From positions 13,291,451 to 13,355,450 of the forward strand of contig NC_034012.1 in assembly GCF_000346465.2 (NCBI RefSeq): a stretch of 64,000 nucleotides of DNA. Reading direction: 5' to 3'. Each line of letters begins with the position of its first letter. The first letter of the stretch is position 1. Positions 42,791 to 53,368 of the stretch are shown here, in pieces. The position numbers and the translations under genes are program-made. The DNA is from Prunus persica (taxonomy: Eukaryota; Streptophyta; Magnoliopsida; Rosales; Rosaceae). A model generated the notes under the pieces. That model saw nothing but the letters and a program-made list of their open reading frames with translations. It had not been told where the DNA came from and did no database searches.

Positions 42791-44152
42791 TCATCCATTG
42801 TGATTGCCTTTCATCTGCCACAAGTGCTCGATCAAGTCAACTTGACGTCTTTCGTGAACATATGAAGATTGCATTTCTTGATAACGATCAATCATGGGGT
42901 TGTTGAATCGACCATCCTGAAGTAACGGTTCGGGCTCCAATGGTAGTCCATTTGGTCCTATCGGCCTTTCATATATTCTTGTCAACGCCGTGTTCATAGG
43001 ATCGGGTTCAAACACCTCTGGAGCATCGTAGTCATACTCATCCTCCACAATCATGTTGTGGAGGATGATGCAAGTCATCATAATACTCCTCAGCACCTCC
43101 TCGTCTAGCATCCGAGCAGCACCCCTGATAATTGCCCAACGAGCTTGCAAGATACCGAAACACCTTTCCACGTCTTTCCTGTAACCTTCTTGAAAGGAAG
43201 CAAAGCTTCTTTCCTTCTCGGATTGGGGATTCGGAATTGTTTTCACGAATGTCGTCCACCTAGGATAAATTCCGTCGGCAAGGTAGTAGGCCCCAGAGTA
43301 TACGGTATTGTTGATTTGGTATGTGACCTGAGGGGAATGACCTCGCAATACCTCATCGAACACCGGGGATTGACCAAGGACATTGAGGTCATTCTGAGAT
43401 CCGGCAACCCCAAAAAAGGCATGCCAAACCCAAGTGTCGAATGAAGCTACGGCCTCCAAAATGATACTTTTTTGGCCCTTCCGATTCCCATACTCTCCTT
43501 GCCACGCAGTAGGACAATTCTTCCACTGCCAATGCATGCAATCAATGCTTCCGATCATTCCTGGGAAACCTCGAGCCTCGCCTTTTTGTAGAAGCCTTTG
43601 CAGGTCCCTCGGAGTGGGTTTGCGAAGGTACTCCCTCGTGTACAAATTTTCCACTGCATCACAAAATCTCACCAAGCACTCTAGGATAGTAGATTTTCCC
43701 ATCCTTGCAATCTCATCCACCTGCTCTGCAGATGCCCCATAAGCAAGCATCCGCAAAGCAGCTGTAAGTTTTTGCTCCGGGATAAGACCCAAAACTCCAA
43801 CAGCATCATGCTTTTGAATGAAGTATGTGTCGTAATTACAAATATCATGCATGATTTTTTGGAACAAATGTGGCTGCATTCTATATCTCTCTCGAAATTT
43901 ATGAGCAGGATATAACGAATTTGGGATAAAGTAATCCTCCAAGAGATTCTTACCCCGAGACTCTCTGCGTCTTTCCACATTCGGGGCACGACGACGATGG
44001 TGTTGGCTTGATTGATTCATCATACACACCGCCGCTACTTCAAGCATTTCTTCCTCTTCTTCATCGGCGTCCCGATCTTCTTCCTCACGTCTACGCCGGA
44101 TTTCTTCCCATTCTTTCTGTTGCCTCTCCAACACCCTCCTGAAGTTTGACAT
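42791..44152 (-). CDS. Harbinger DDE transposase (DDE_Tnp_4, HARBI1-like)
   Basis: A single intact frame of 453 codons from the ATG at 44152 to TAG at 42791. It starts with an acidic/basic coiled segment (residues about 5-40, many Glu and Arg), then a helix-turn-helix region (about 126-165, KLTAALRMLAYGASAEQVDE). The RNase H-like catalytic core has all three acidic residues: Asp204 in GSIDCMHWQW, Asp293 in YYLADGIYP and Glu329 in KDVERCFGILQARW. The CIILHNMIVEDE motif near residue 361 is typical of plant PIF transposases. These enzymes cut at the TIR and insert at TWA targets with help from ORF1. A TATATAA box lies 86 bp upstream. No stop or missing catalytic residue is visible, so it may be active. 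Confidence 0.93.
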   Translation of the reverse strand: MSNFRRVLERQQKEWEEIRRRREEEDRDADEEEEEMLEVAAVCMMNQSSQHHRRRAPNVERRRESRGKNLLEDYFIPNSLYPAHKFRERYRMQPHLFQKIMHDICNYDTYFIQKHDAVGVLGLIPEQKLTAALRMLAYGASAEQVDEIARMGKSTILECLVRFCDAVENLYTREYLRKPTPRDLQRLLQKGEARGFPGMIGSIDCMHWQWKNCPTAWQGEYGNRKGQKSIILEAVASFDTWVWHAFFGVAGSQNDLNVLGQSPVFDEVLRGHSPQVTYQINNTVYSGAYYLADGIYPRWTTFVKTIPNPQSEKERSFASFQEGYRKDVERCFGILQARWAIIRGAARMLDEEVLRSIMMTCIILHNMIVEDEYDYDAPEVFEPDPMNTALTRIYERPIGPNGLPLEPEPLLQDGRFNNPMIDRYQEMQSSYVHERRQVDLIEHLWQMKGNHNG

Positions 44153-44237
44153 TGAGAGTATAATGGGAAATTGTAAAATCTGAGAAATGAAGGAATATAT
44201 CAGAGATTGTGTGAGAGGAGTGGTGTTGATGGTGTAG

Positions 44238-44244
44238 TTATATA
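44238..44244 (-). promoter_or_regulatory. TATA box of the transposase gene
   Basis: On the minus strand TATATAA in CTCTATATAACTACACC, about 86 bp before the ATG at 44152. Confidence 0.65.
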
Positions 44245-44266
44245 GAGGGATTCAGAAGATAGAGAT

Positions 44267-44640
44267 GACACGTGGCACAATTTTAGAGGGTGAAAATCTT
44301 ATCTGAAATCTGAGATCACTATTTGAAAAAAATATCTGAAAATCTTATCAGACATGGGACACGTGGCACAATTTTAGAGGGTGAAAATCTTATCTGAAAT
44401 ATGACATTATAATTTTTTAAAATTATCTGAAAATCTTATCTGACATGGGACACGCGGCACAATTTTATAGGGTGAAAATTTTATCGGAAATCTGATATTA
44501 TAATTTTTATTAATGAATATCCGAAAATTTTATCTGGAATAAGACACGTGGCAACCGAGATTCACATCCGAAAATCTTATCCGAAAATTTAATTACAAAA
44601 GATTATCAAAATTAATGATTTAAAGTATTAAAAAATAGGA
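44267..44640. repeat. Subterminal ~91-bp tandem repeats of the Harbinger element
   Basis: Units start at 44267, 44358, 44449 and 44543 (the last partial) with GACACGTGGC or GACACGCGGC, followed by ACAATTTTAGAGGGTGAAAA and TCTTATCTGAAA strings. The ACGTGGC core matches a G-box/ABRE. They lie between the transposase promoter and the right end, where ORF1 and transposase binding sites are expected. Confidence 0.8.
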
Positions 44641-44716
44641 AATAAAGTACAATGAATAGTAATTGCCCTAGACTTGCCCTAGACTTTGCCCTTGTGGGTG
44701 GAACCACAAATGGCAA

Positions 44717-44748
44717 GGCTGACACTATTCACGTGAATAGTGTCAGCC
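44717..44748. promoter_or_regulatory. Perfect 32-bp palindrome near the right Harbinger end
   Basis: GGCTGACACTATTCAC is followed by its exact reverse complement, centred on a CACGTG G-box at 44732/44733. It lies about 60 bp from the right terminus. Confidence 0.85.
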
Positions 44749-45421
44749 CTTGCTTGCCCTTGCTTGCCCTTGCCTTAGACTTTGCCCTAAGGGGTGGAGT
44801 TGCTCTAATGAGGTGTATGTTAAATATACACTATTTGTGATCGGAATCACCTGTAATGGGGAGGTGTAAATGATTATAAATTTGCATCACAACTGTGAGA
44901 TGCAAATTTAGATGCACATGTACATCATTTTTTACATCCCTTGCAGGTAGGACTTACATGAGAAAAGGTGAGAAATGGTGGACAAAAGTGAGCAAAATCA
45001 ATTATACATATTTAGATATACATTTTTCCTATTGGAGCAAAAACCATATTTACAACCCCCGAAAGTGTAAAGGGGTGTAAAAGTGGCCTTACACCCCGAA
45101 AATATATCCTCCCACTGTGGATGCTCTAAAGGGCCATTTGTTACACAGACTTAGGTTGGACTAAATTTAGTACCATGTTTGTTTTATCTAATCCTAGTCT
45201 TAGATGAGATTGCTAATTTGTTTCATGTAATCCTAGTCTTAGATGAGATTACTAATACTGGGCCCACCAAAAATACCTCCTTAAAAAGGGACTACTACAC
45301 TCATGTAAAAATGAAGAATTAACTAATCTCATACTCACTAATGTATAAGATGCATATATTATATTGTAATAATAATAACATATATTACTATTATTATTAT
45401 ATGCTCATATATATACATATA

Positions 45422-45820
45422 CAGTCCCCTTCTATTGAGGGATCTCTCAAATAATTTTATTTGAGGGACGCCCTTTAGGGTACTCTATAAATTTTTTTTC
45501 AACGATCCAAACAATCTATTTTTTAGGTCTTCGTTCATAGATCATCCTTACAAAAAATTAGACAAATCGGAAACCGTTTCGATATCTAATTGTGTCCTAC
45601 AAAATCAATGAACACGGTGCTTCAAGAAAGTACTAAAATTTCAAGAACTCAATTGAATGATCAAATGATATCGGATTCAAGTGATTTTTTGTAGAGATGA
45701 TCTTTGAATGAGTATCTACAAAATAGACGGTTTGGTAGTGAAATACAATCTGGAGTGGGCCCTACAAGGGGTGTCCCTCAAATAAGCTTATTTGAGGGAT
45801 CCCTCAATGGAAGCTCTCTC
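45422..45820. mobile_element. MULE-like MITE, twin 1
   Basis: The ends CAGTCCCCTTCTATTGAGGG and (reverse complement) GAGAGAGCTTCCATTGAGGG continue into CTCAAATAA on both sides. TATACATATA (10 bp) flanks both ends (45412-45421 and 45821-45830). The interior is non-coding. Confidence 0.75.
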
Positions 45821-45928
45821 TATACATATATACTAAAATGTACATATATATACATTTATATACAAGTATATACACACACACACATATATATATATATAAT
45901 ATAATACACATATACATATATACATATA

Positions 45929-46329
45929 CAGTCCCCTTCTATTGAGGGATCCCTCAAATAATTTTATTTGAGGGACGCCCCTTAGGATACCCTATAATTT
46001 TTTTCCCAATGATCCAAACCATCTATTTTTTAGGTCTTTATTCATAGATCATCCTTACAAAAAATTAGACAAATCGGAAACTATTTCGACATCCAATTGT
46101 GTCTTACAAAATCAATGAATACGATACTTCAAGAAAATGCTAAAATTTCAATAGCTTAATTGAGTGGTCAAATAATATCGGATTCAAGTGATTTTTTGTT
46201 GAGATGATCTTTGAATGAGTATGTACAAAATAGACGGTTTGGATTAGTGAAATACAATCCGGAGTGGGGCCTACAAGTGGTGTCCCTCAAATAAGCTTAT
46301 TTGAGGGATCCCTCAATGGAAGCTCTCTG
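45929..46329. mobile_element. MULE-like MITE, twin 2
   Basis: Nearly the same sequence as the 45422 copy, with scattered substitutions and two small indels, again flanked by TATACATATA (45919-45928 and 46330-46339). Probably a tandem duplicate of it rather than a separate insertion. Confidence 0.75.
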
Positions 46330-46760
46330 TATACATATATATTATTATTATTATAATATACCCATATACATATATACACATAAATATTAATATTATAAGA
46401 ATAGTATAAGTGTATATATGTAATATATATTATATATTATAATACACACACATATATTATAGCCATGTATGTATTATAATATACATGTACACACGTATAT
46501 ACACATATTCATTATAAATGTATAATATATATAAATATATTATATATATTATAATATACATATATATACAAGTATATACATGTATATTATTAACATACCC
46601 ATCATATGCATATATATAAAATATATTATAATATACATATATACATGTATATGCACATATATGTTATATATATATACATATATATTATAAAATACATATA
46701 TACACATACATAATATATGTATTTATACATGTATACATACATACATATATATATATAGAT
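46330..46760. repeat. TA/TACA microsatellite
   Basis: About 430 bp of irregular (TATACA/TATATA)n, the same type that flanks the twin MITEs. Confidence 0.9.
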
Positions 46761-46905
46761 ATTTTGGAAATATAAAAAAAAATCTAGTCCTAGTCCAAGC
46801 ATACACCAAATGCAGGATAAGTGTTATCCAACTTAAACCAAGCCAAGCCAAGACAATCCCTAAGCATAGTTCTTGCCAAGATAATCATGTGTAACAAACA
46901 AGCCC

Positions 46906-47333
46906 TAAGTGTACTAACGTTGCTATTTCCAAATATAAATATGAAAAATTGTATTGAAAATGTGTTTAGTATGTAATTGTGTTTTTATTATAGGCAAATG
47001 TATTAGGAATGAAGAATCATTCATGCATGTATGTATGATAACAAAAATCTTCATTAAGGTAATATACATGTATAAAATTCGTGCGCTTTAATTAGCATTA
47101 CAAAATAATTAACAACTTGCTCTTGCAATTTTACGAGTTGAAGCCAATAATTAAATTGCAATTTTTCAAGAGGGATTTGGAATCTAACTCTCTTTAATTC
47201 ATATGGTTTAGTAAACAACTTCAATAAGAATTCAGAATTTAATTCTCTTCAATCCAACTCATCCTCAATTTAGTTCATCCTCAATTCAATTCCTCCAAAT
47301 CAAATTATAGATGAATAAACATGCCGTTAGAGT
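46906..47333. other. Downstream flank of the RING-H2 gene
   Basis: AT-rich, no gene seen. Contains short repeats of TTCAATTTAGTTCATCCTC (about 47260-47290). The 3'UTR of the RING-H2 gene must lie at its right end. Confidence 0.4.
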
Positions 47334-49026
47334 TTAAACGTTTTCAGTATGGACACGTGTTCTGCACATAGGGCAAGAAGATTGTTGCTTTAGCCATTGG
47401 TCTATGCAGGCCACGTGAAAGAAATGCCTACAGGTGGGAAGTTCTCTTGCACACTCTCCCTCCTTCAGTTCCTGCATATATAAACATCAAAAATCAAATT
47501 GTGAGTAAATAGTGATAACTCATAACCCAACATTTGGTTAATCCTACGCCATATAGAAAAGGAGGAAAATTATTTGCCCGAAATTATACTTTGTTTTTTT
47601 AATTACATTTAAAGGTATCAAACCATTGACGTATTTTAATTCTAACTTGTTTTTGTATCTTTCAAAAACATTGTATATACTTTAGTAAGTGGAGCAAAAA
47701 TTTCAAAAAAGGTCACATTACGTGTCTCTGACATAAAATATTTTAAGAGTGTGCAAAGAAGACACAATTTTTTGTAATCTATATGCTCTATGTTATTGTG
47801 AGCTCCCAATCCCTTTCATTTTATATGTGAGACACCCAACGTGAAAAGGGACTGTGAGCACACAATTTAATGAAAAGGTACAACAACTTTTCAAACATTT
47901 TGGATCCTAATTTAGGTTGCAATTAATAATAATAATAATAAATATTTATATTTATATTTATATATACTATATGTATTTTGCCCCACCTGCAAGCAAATTG
48001 AGCAGCAAAAGTCGTTGCAAGATTCAACCATATTGCTAGAACGAAAGGTACTTTGAGGGAGCCTTTGAATGCATTCATGGGATAAGCCCTTAGCTCCAGC
48101 AATGTCATAAATTTCAGAAATATCTCTATAAGTTGTTTCCAGATTGCTAACCTGCTCAATAAATTTGGCATTGTAACTCAAATTAATTACCATATAGAAA
48201 ATAAAAAAACAACTACTCATTGCATTGCTGGTGTACGAAGGGAAACACTTACTTGCCAGTGATAGGCTTTTAGCACTGCAGAACTTACCCATTCCATAAA
48301 CACCTTCCCATTTACCATACCCCCCAAGAGAGCAACCTATAAAAGAAAAAGTTATTATAAAACCCAACATGAAGACGGAATCTTAAATATCCAAGTAAAG
48401 GAGCAAAACGAGAATCGAACCCTGTCATATGTGTGGTTAAGTGCTCTATCACTAGAACTATAAACCTCAAGACGAAAACTCATGATTCATTGTTACATTG
48501 TGGTTCATTGGCTTATGCATATTATAAGCACAAAATGAAAACTTACACAAGGCATTATTACCTTAGACAATGATTGGCCATCAACTCCCAAATCCATCAA
48601 CTGAATGGCTGCAATTGCCCCTGCCAGACAACCTATTCCTGCTCCAGTAACCAACCCGGTCTCCGTCGTCTGGCCTGTGACGGCTCCATGAATTGCTCCC
48701 ATTATAGCCCCTCCTACAAAACCCACAACTGTTTACAAGTGACTCTGTGTTCTCAATAAGTAGGCTAAATTTGGTGTCACCCTTTCAAAACTGAGACACA
48801 TAAGAAAACCAATGAAGTGAAGGGTTATAAACATACCTAGTGCAAGAATGCAGGTAAATACAGTAAAAACAACTCTGTTTATAACACCTATCAAAGCCCC
48901 ACCTCTTGAACCATCGCCAATTGCAGCCAAAACCCACAAAGAAACAATCTCTTTAGACCTGAATGTGGCTTTCAACAAGCCTGAAAACCATCCCTTCATC
49001 ACAGAAGAAATGGGCAAGCCAGACAT
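47334..49026 (-). CDS. NEP1-interacting protein-like RING-H2 E3 ligase, 5 exons
   Basis: Exons on the minus strand: 48837-49026, 48562-48713, 48253-48336, 47987-48151 and 47334-47471. They have GT-AG borders and join in frame into 242 codons plus TAA. Residues about 28-105 hold two hydrophobic, Gly/Ala-rich segments ([15 protein letters not shown] and [19 protein letters not shown]), so the protein is membrane-anchored. Then comes the NIP-type motif [20 protein letters not shown]. The end is a canonical RING-H2: Cys192, Cys195, Cys211, His213, His216, Cys219, Cys230 and Cys233 (C-x2-C-x15-C-x-H-x2-H-x2-C-x10-C-x2-C). Arabidopsis NIP1/NIP2 bind plastid RNA polymerase NEP (RPOTmp) and anchor it to thylakoids; other family members are ATL-type ubiquitin ligases. 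Which role applies here is not shown. The first Met was preferred over upstream non-ATG starts. Confidence 0.93.
48405..48470 (-). mobile_element. tRNA-derived SINE-like fragment in the RING-H2 gene intron
   Basis: Read on the minus strand: TAGTGATAGAGCACTTAACC (box A-like), then AGGGTTCGATTCTCG (box B-like) about 30 bp on. This is the spacing and sequence of a tRNA promoter. It lacks an acceptor stem, so it is a tRNA-derived fragment, not a tRNA gene. It lies in the intron between exons 2 and 3. Confidence 0.45.
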
Positions 49027-51371
49027 GGTATTTTTGAGTGGGAAGTGGGTGAACACACTCAAAAGATGAGGCTTTAAACGGTATTGCTTTTGGGAGTGAA
49101 GTAAGCAACCAAAGGATGAGTATTTAAAGGGTAAGGAGGTGAAGGGCTAGGCATTTAAGAGAGCTAGGAATGGAACCAAGTACCACAATTTACAAGTGTT
49201 ACATATTATTTTACTGAGAAGGCAACTTGGAGAGCAGGAATGAGACAACACGAAATGCTACTCACTTGAGCAAGCAACCCTCTATGATTAATGCTTGTTT
49301 AAGGCATGATTTGCTTTTCATTTTCGTTTTGCCTTTTTTTGGTACTTTAGATCTTTTGCAATATAAAACAATTGCGTCGTACGTTTACCATATATCCCAT
49401 TTCCTAATCAAACTATTGTAAAACAAAATTTGATATTAAAAATGGATTATGGTAAAGTGTGGTATTGGTATTGAGAGACTTCATGCATGAGGATGGGAAG
49501 AATGTGGTATTGGTGTTTTTCTTTAAATGAACAAAAGATATAGGAATACCATGAACTCCCTTTTGAAGATTTTTCTTTAAAAGGACAATATATATAGGAA
49601 TAACATAAACTTCCTTCCAGTTTTGGGATTGAATTCTCAGTCTAGTGGTGGTGTAAAGTGACATATATACCATGTTCAAATCTTCATATGCTAGCAAGAA
49701 AAAAAAAAATTAAAGACTTTCTACCATGATGGCATTAGAGTAACCAACTCATAACTATATTTGACAATAGGTAGACAAGTCCAATACATTATATAATGCA
49801 AGACCTCAGTTTTATAGATACCGGATAGAGTGAGAATGTGAAGAAATGTCACACACTGTACAGTTGAGAAACATAACAAAGGTTTATAAGGAGTTGGGCT
49901 ACTCCCCCACATTGCCAATTAGTTTTGAAGTGAAACCTCAATTTCCTTCATGATATTAGAGCGGTTTTGTCCACGTGTAAAGCCTAACGGGCATATACCC
50001 TCAAACCAAAAGCCAAACAAAAGAGTCCCGTACTAAAAACCAGTTGAACTGATTCCTTCACAATGGTTCATCTAATTCTCATTGGTGGTATTTAAATACT
50101 AGTGTCATCCAAATGGGGGACTCAATCCAATGGGCCAGTTCTTGAGCAGATAAGGTAGCATCTGTGCCCAGTTACTGTCCACAGCATGATCAAGTTGCAG
50201 GGTATATTTATTGTACCACAAAGATGGGATTTGATTTCCAATGGTTAATGGAAGCCATGGCCATCCATATTGGTATCCCTACACAATTCTAGTTCTTTTC
50301 TTGTCAGCATACATCAATTCAATCAAACAAAAGGGGAAATCTTAATATCTTGGCAGTTTAAATCTAGGGTGGGGTGGGGGCTAATTGAAGTCTAAAACTG
50401 AATAGGAAATTAATTAAGCAAAACCAGGTGCTGGGATTTTGAGCTTCTGTGGGCTTCAACTTTAATAGTAAGGGAGGCAAGTGGTGGTGCTATAATTAAT
50501 TATGGTAGATATAGAATATAGTAGGTTTGTGATATTTGAATGGTGGATCTATAGTTTTATTTTTTAAGCAAACTTGGGCACCCTTTTTTCTCACCCATTG
50601 ATTGCTATCTTTCTGTCTTGTTTGATATTTCGCCAAAATAAATAAATGCAGAGACTTGGGTTTCCAGTTTCCAGCTTCCAGCTTGTAAGGCTATCCACAA
50701 CAACAACAACCCCACAAAGATTTTGACAAGACATTTCTGTGCTGAGCAGGAAAAAAAAATGTTTAATATTGTCTAGTAATTTAATTGGTATTGGATGAAG
50801 GATAAACTACCCGACAAGCAAAGGTATCCAAAGAGAAAAAACGGTTTATGTAACTGGGATCCTTGTGATAATTACAGATATGAAAAGTACTAGAGACCAA
50901 CTTTGATGAACATCCACTACATTTGGTCTGTCTGTGATAATTAACTTTATTTGTGGAGAAACAAGGAAAAAAGAAAATGTAATTTCCGCTCAAGTGTTTA
51001 ATTTGTTTTGCACAATAAAGAGCACTCAATTTGTCAACCAAAAATAAAAAAGAAAGAAAATTACAATCATTATGTCAAATAATTTTTTTTTAATACAAGC
51101 GATAGTCTAAACTACAAGGAGAGAGAAATTTCTCACACATATACTACCACAGTGTTATGAGAGTTTAAACTGGAGATCACTGATCTGCAAGTCAATTCTA
51201 TTTTCCACTAACCCACGTCAAACACTCTTAATAATCTATACTATAATAATGGAAAATATATGATCCTTCAACCTTTTTTCTTTTTTTTTTTTGGTCGAAA
51301 AGATCTTCAACCTTAAACAGGTATAATAAACCCCCATTTCTCAATCACCAATTTACCTTATTTTCAAGCCC
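49027..51371. other. Intergenic sequence
   Basis: 2.3 kb without a recognisable gene, RNA or intact transposon. The RING-H2 gene's promoter is at its left end. A SINE-like box B string (GAGTTTAAACTGGAGATC, about 51160) is the only hint of a repeat; the same type of string occurs near 35900. Confidence 0.4.
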
Positions 51372-51380
51372 TATGTACTG

Positions 51381-52115
51381 GAGAAATTATAGAGTGATAC
51401 GGTATCACCACATCAACGGGTGATACTCCCACTCAAAATTTAACACGTATCAATTTTAAAATAAAATAAAAAAACAATTACACCTAAACTTTGTCTTCCA
51501 AGTTTACCCTTCAACATTAATTAGACCTAACCCCTCTCCCACCGTCTTCCCTGTGCTTCGCTTCCCCCTCACCACCAAATTGTCTTCTCTTTTCCCTCGC
51601 CACCCACCCCAGCCTTTCTCTCCCTTCTCATCCAACATCTCCAACGCCTCTTTCCCTCCCTCTCATTCTCAGTAAAAAAGTTAAACGCATTAAGAAAAAG
51701 CCAAAAATCTTGAATATATATAAGTGCAAATCAGAAATCTTCAAAACCATCTCCTATGATGATAAGTTGACAACCCACTACTGAAAGAAAGGTAATGATG
51801 GATGTTATGGGCAACCAAGTAAATCAGTTATTTTTTTCCTTTTTCTGTTAATTTTATCAACCACTTTTTGGGTGTTGTTGTTTGATGTCGGTATTCATGG
51901 AGGGGGGACTGCAGCCAAGGGGCGGTAGTGCGTGGAAGGCAGATTGCCAATGGGATCTGGGTAGGACACTGCTACAATGGGATCTGGGTAAAGTTGGAAG
52001 ACAAAGTACAACTAGAAAAACAATATAATTATTTTTTTAAATTTGACACATGTTAGATTTTGTGTGGGAGTATCACCCGCTGACGTGGTGATACCGTATC
52101 ACTCTATAATTTCTC
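51381..52115. mobile_element. MULE-type non-autonomous TIR element
   Basis: Long inverted ends: GAGAAATTATAGAGTGATAC continues to GGTATCACCACRTCARCGGG and GTGATACTCCCAC on both sides, over 50 bp of near-identity. It is flanked by TATGTACTG (51372-51380) and CATGTACTG (52116-52124), a 9-bp target duplication with one mismatch, as in Mutator-like elements. The interior has no transposase. Confidence 0.85.
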
Positions 52116-52134
52116 CATGTACTGAATTAGAGAA

Positions 52135-52285
52135 GACATCTATAATGGGGCTCTAAATGGACTCTACCGTCATGGGTGATCACGTTTTAGAGACTCAGTT
52201 GGGATGTTAGGACATCTACAATTGGGTTCTAAATGGGCTCTTCCACCATGGGTGCTCACATTTGAGAGACTCAATTGGGATCTAT
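52135..52285 (+). repeat. Imperfect ~75-bp tandem duplication
   Basis: GACATCTATAATGGGGCTCT... and GACATCTACAATTGGGTTCT..., each ending GAGACTCARTTGGGAT, repeat twice at the left end of the candidate element. Confidence 0.7.
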
Positions 52286-52897
52286 GCCCATTTAAGCCTC
52301 TTAAAAATTCTCACAAGCCCAGGAGTGGGTTCCATGGGAAGAGAAATTCACATGTGGGTGCACCCACGTAAAATCAGGCATGGCCGATCCATTGATTCTA
52401 GAGGCCCTGAACAAAGGGAGATGATGAGGACCTATACATACAAATGACAAAAAAACTCGCAATCAATAAATTGAACCAAACACATCCTTGGTGGCATCAA
52501 TTACACCGTAATACATAAATAGAACCAATTCCATCCTTTAATTGCATCAACTAAACTTATTTTCTCATATTAATAGCTCACTCAATTGTCGTTTATTCAT
52601 TAAAAAAAAATATTGACAGTTCAAAAACTAACAATAAAAAAACAGCAATATGAAGCAACAAACACAAGTGCTTAATTAGAATCATAAATAGGCTTGATCT
52701 AGAAAAAAAAAAATAATATGTTTAGCAATAAAATTGATAATAATAATAATGTTTATGTTTATGTCTTCGTTGAAAAAATAATACTAGAAAGTACTTTAAG
52801 TACATCAACATGGTATCAAAAATAAAATTTTAAAAAAAAAGGTATAAAAAATGGATTAATGCTAGAACCCCTTTTTTATTTATTTAATATTATATTG

Positions 52898-53368
52898 GGT
52901 AAATTACTCAAATGGTCCTCAAACTTATACCCAATTTACATTTTGTTCCCTCAATTAAATTATTCGTTCAAATGGTCCGTCAACTCTATATTAATTGGTC
53001 CATTGATCCTACCGTTACATTATGTTAATGTTGCCGTCAAATGTAAGGGTAAAACCGTCCATAACCGTCCTATATTCCCCAAATAGGTGATAAAATGGTG
53101 ATAAAGTGGTGATACATAGGTGACAAAATGGTGATACATAAGTAATACAGTGGTGATAAATGAGTGATATATAGGTCAAAAGTCTTATTTACCCCCACAA
53201 ATGTAGCATGTGCTGCTCACATGACTCAATTTAACAGAAAGTGTAACAGTATGACCAAAGCGCCGATTAATAAAGAGTTTGTAGACTATTTGAACAAATA
53301 ATTTAGTTTATGAACTAAAATGTAAATCGAGTACAAATTTGAGGACATTTTGAGAACTTTTTCATTTG
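52898..53368. repeat. Inverted-repeat unit nested in the 52130-53743 element
   Basis: The left ACTCAAATGGTCCTCAAACT, TTTACATTTTGTTCC and TTCAAATGGTCC are mirrored on the right as TTTGAACAAATAATTTAG, AAATGTAAAT and AAATTTGAGGACATTTTGAG. In the middle is a run of GTGATACATAGGTGA-like short repeats (53085-53175). Probably an older MITE; the target duplication is not clear. Confidence 0.55.

Larger units (their letters stand above)
40685..44805. mobile_element. PIF/Harbinger transposon, apparently complete (4.1 kb)
   Basis: TAA is duplicated at 40682-40684 and 44806-44808. The termini GAGCATGTACAGCGCC and (reverse complement) GAGCAACTCCACCCC are short imperfect inverted repeats of the Harbinger type. 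Inside are the two genes this superfamily needs, both open: a Myb/trihelix-like ORF1 on the plus strand and a DDE transposase on the minus strand, arranged tail to tail and separated by 319 bp. Each has its own TATA box. Subterminal tandem repeats and palindromes lie at both ends. Nothing in the sequence shows that the element is dead, so it is a candidate autonomous copy that could mobilise Tourist-like MITEs with TAA/TTA targets, several of which lie in this window. Confidence 0.9.
40658..45126. mobile_element. Tourist-like MITE split by the Harbinger element
   Basis: The left end AAGCATCTTCAGTGGGGGG (40658) and the right end (reverse complement) GAGCATCCACAGTGGGAGG (to 45126) are inverted repeats, flanked by TAA on both sides (40655-40657 and 45127-45129). 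Removing the inserted Harbinger element and one target copy leaves a MITE of about 345 bp, a typical size. The large element therefore landed 27 bp inside an older, related MITE. Confidence 0.7.
45130..46905. mobile_element. Second Harbinger-like non-autonomous element
   Basis: The left AGGGCCATTTGTTACACAG and right (reverse complement) GGGCTTGTTTGTTACACATG ends are inverted repeats; TAA flanks the right end (46906-46908) and precedes the left end (45127-45129). It abuts the split MITE directly, the two sharing one TAA. No transposase. Most of its length is two inserted MULE-like MITEs and AT microsatellite. Confidence 0.65.

Noticed and set aside
41833..44152. Other frames antisense to the Harbinger ORFs
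   Set aside because: Shadows of two clearly conserved genes; none shows a domain.
48405..48470. A functional tRNA gene
   Set aside because: Only box A and box B-like strings are present; acceptor and anticodon stems cannot be drawn.
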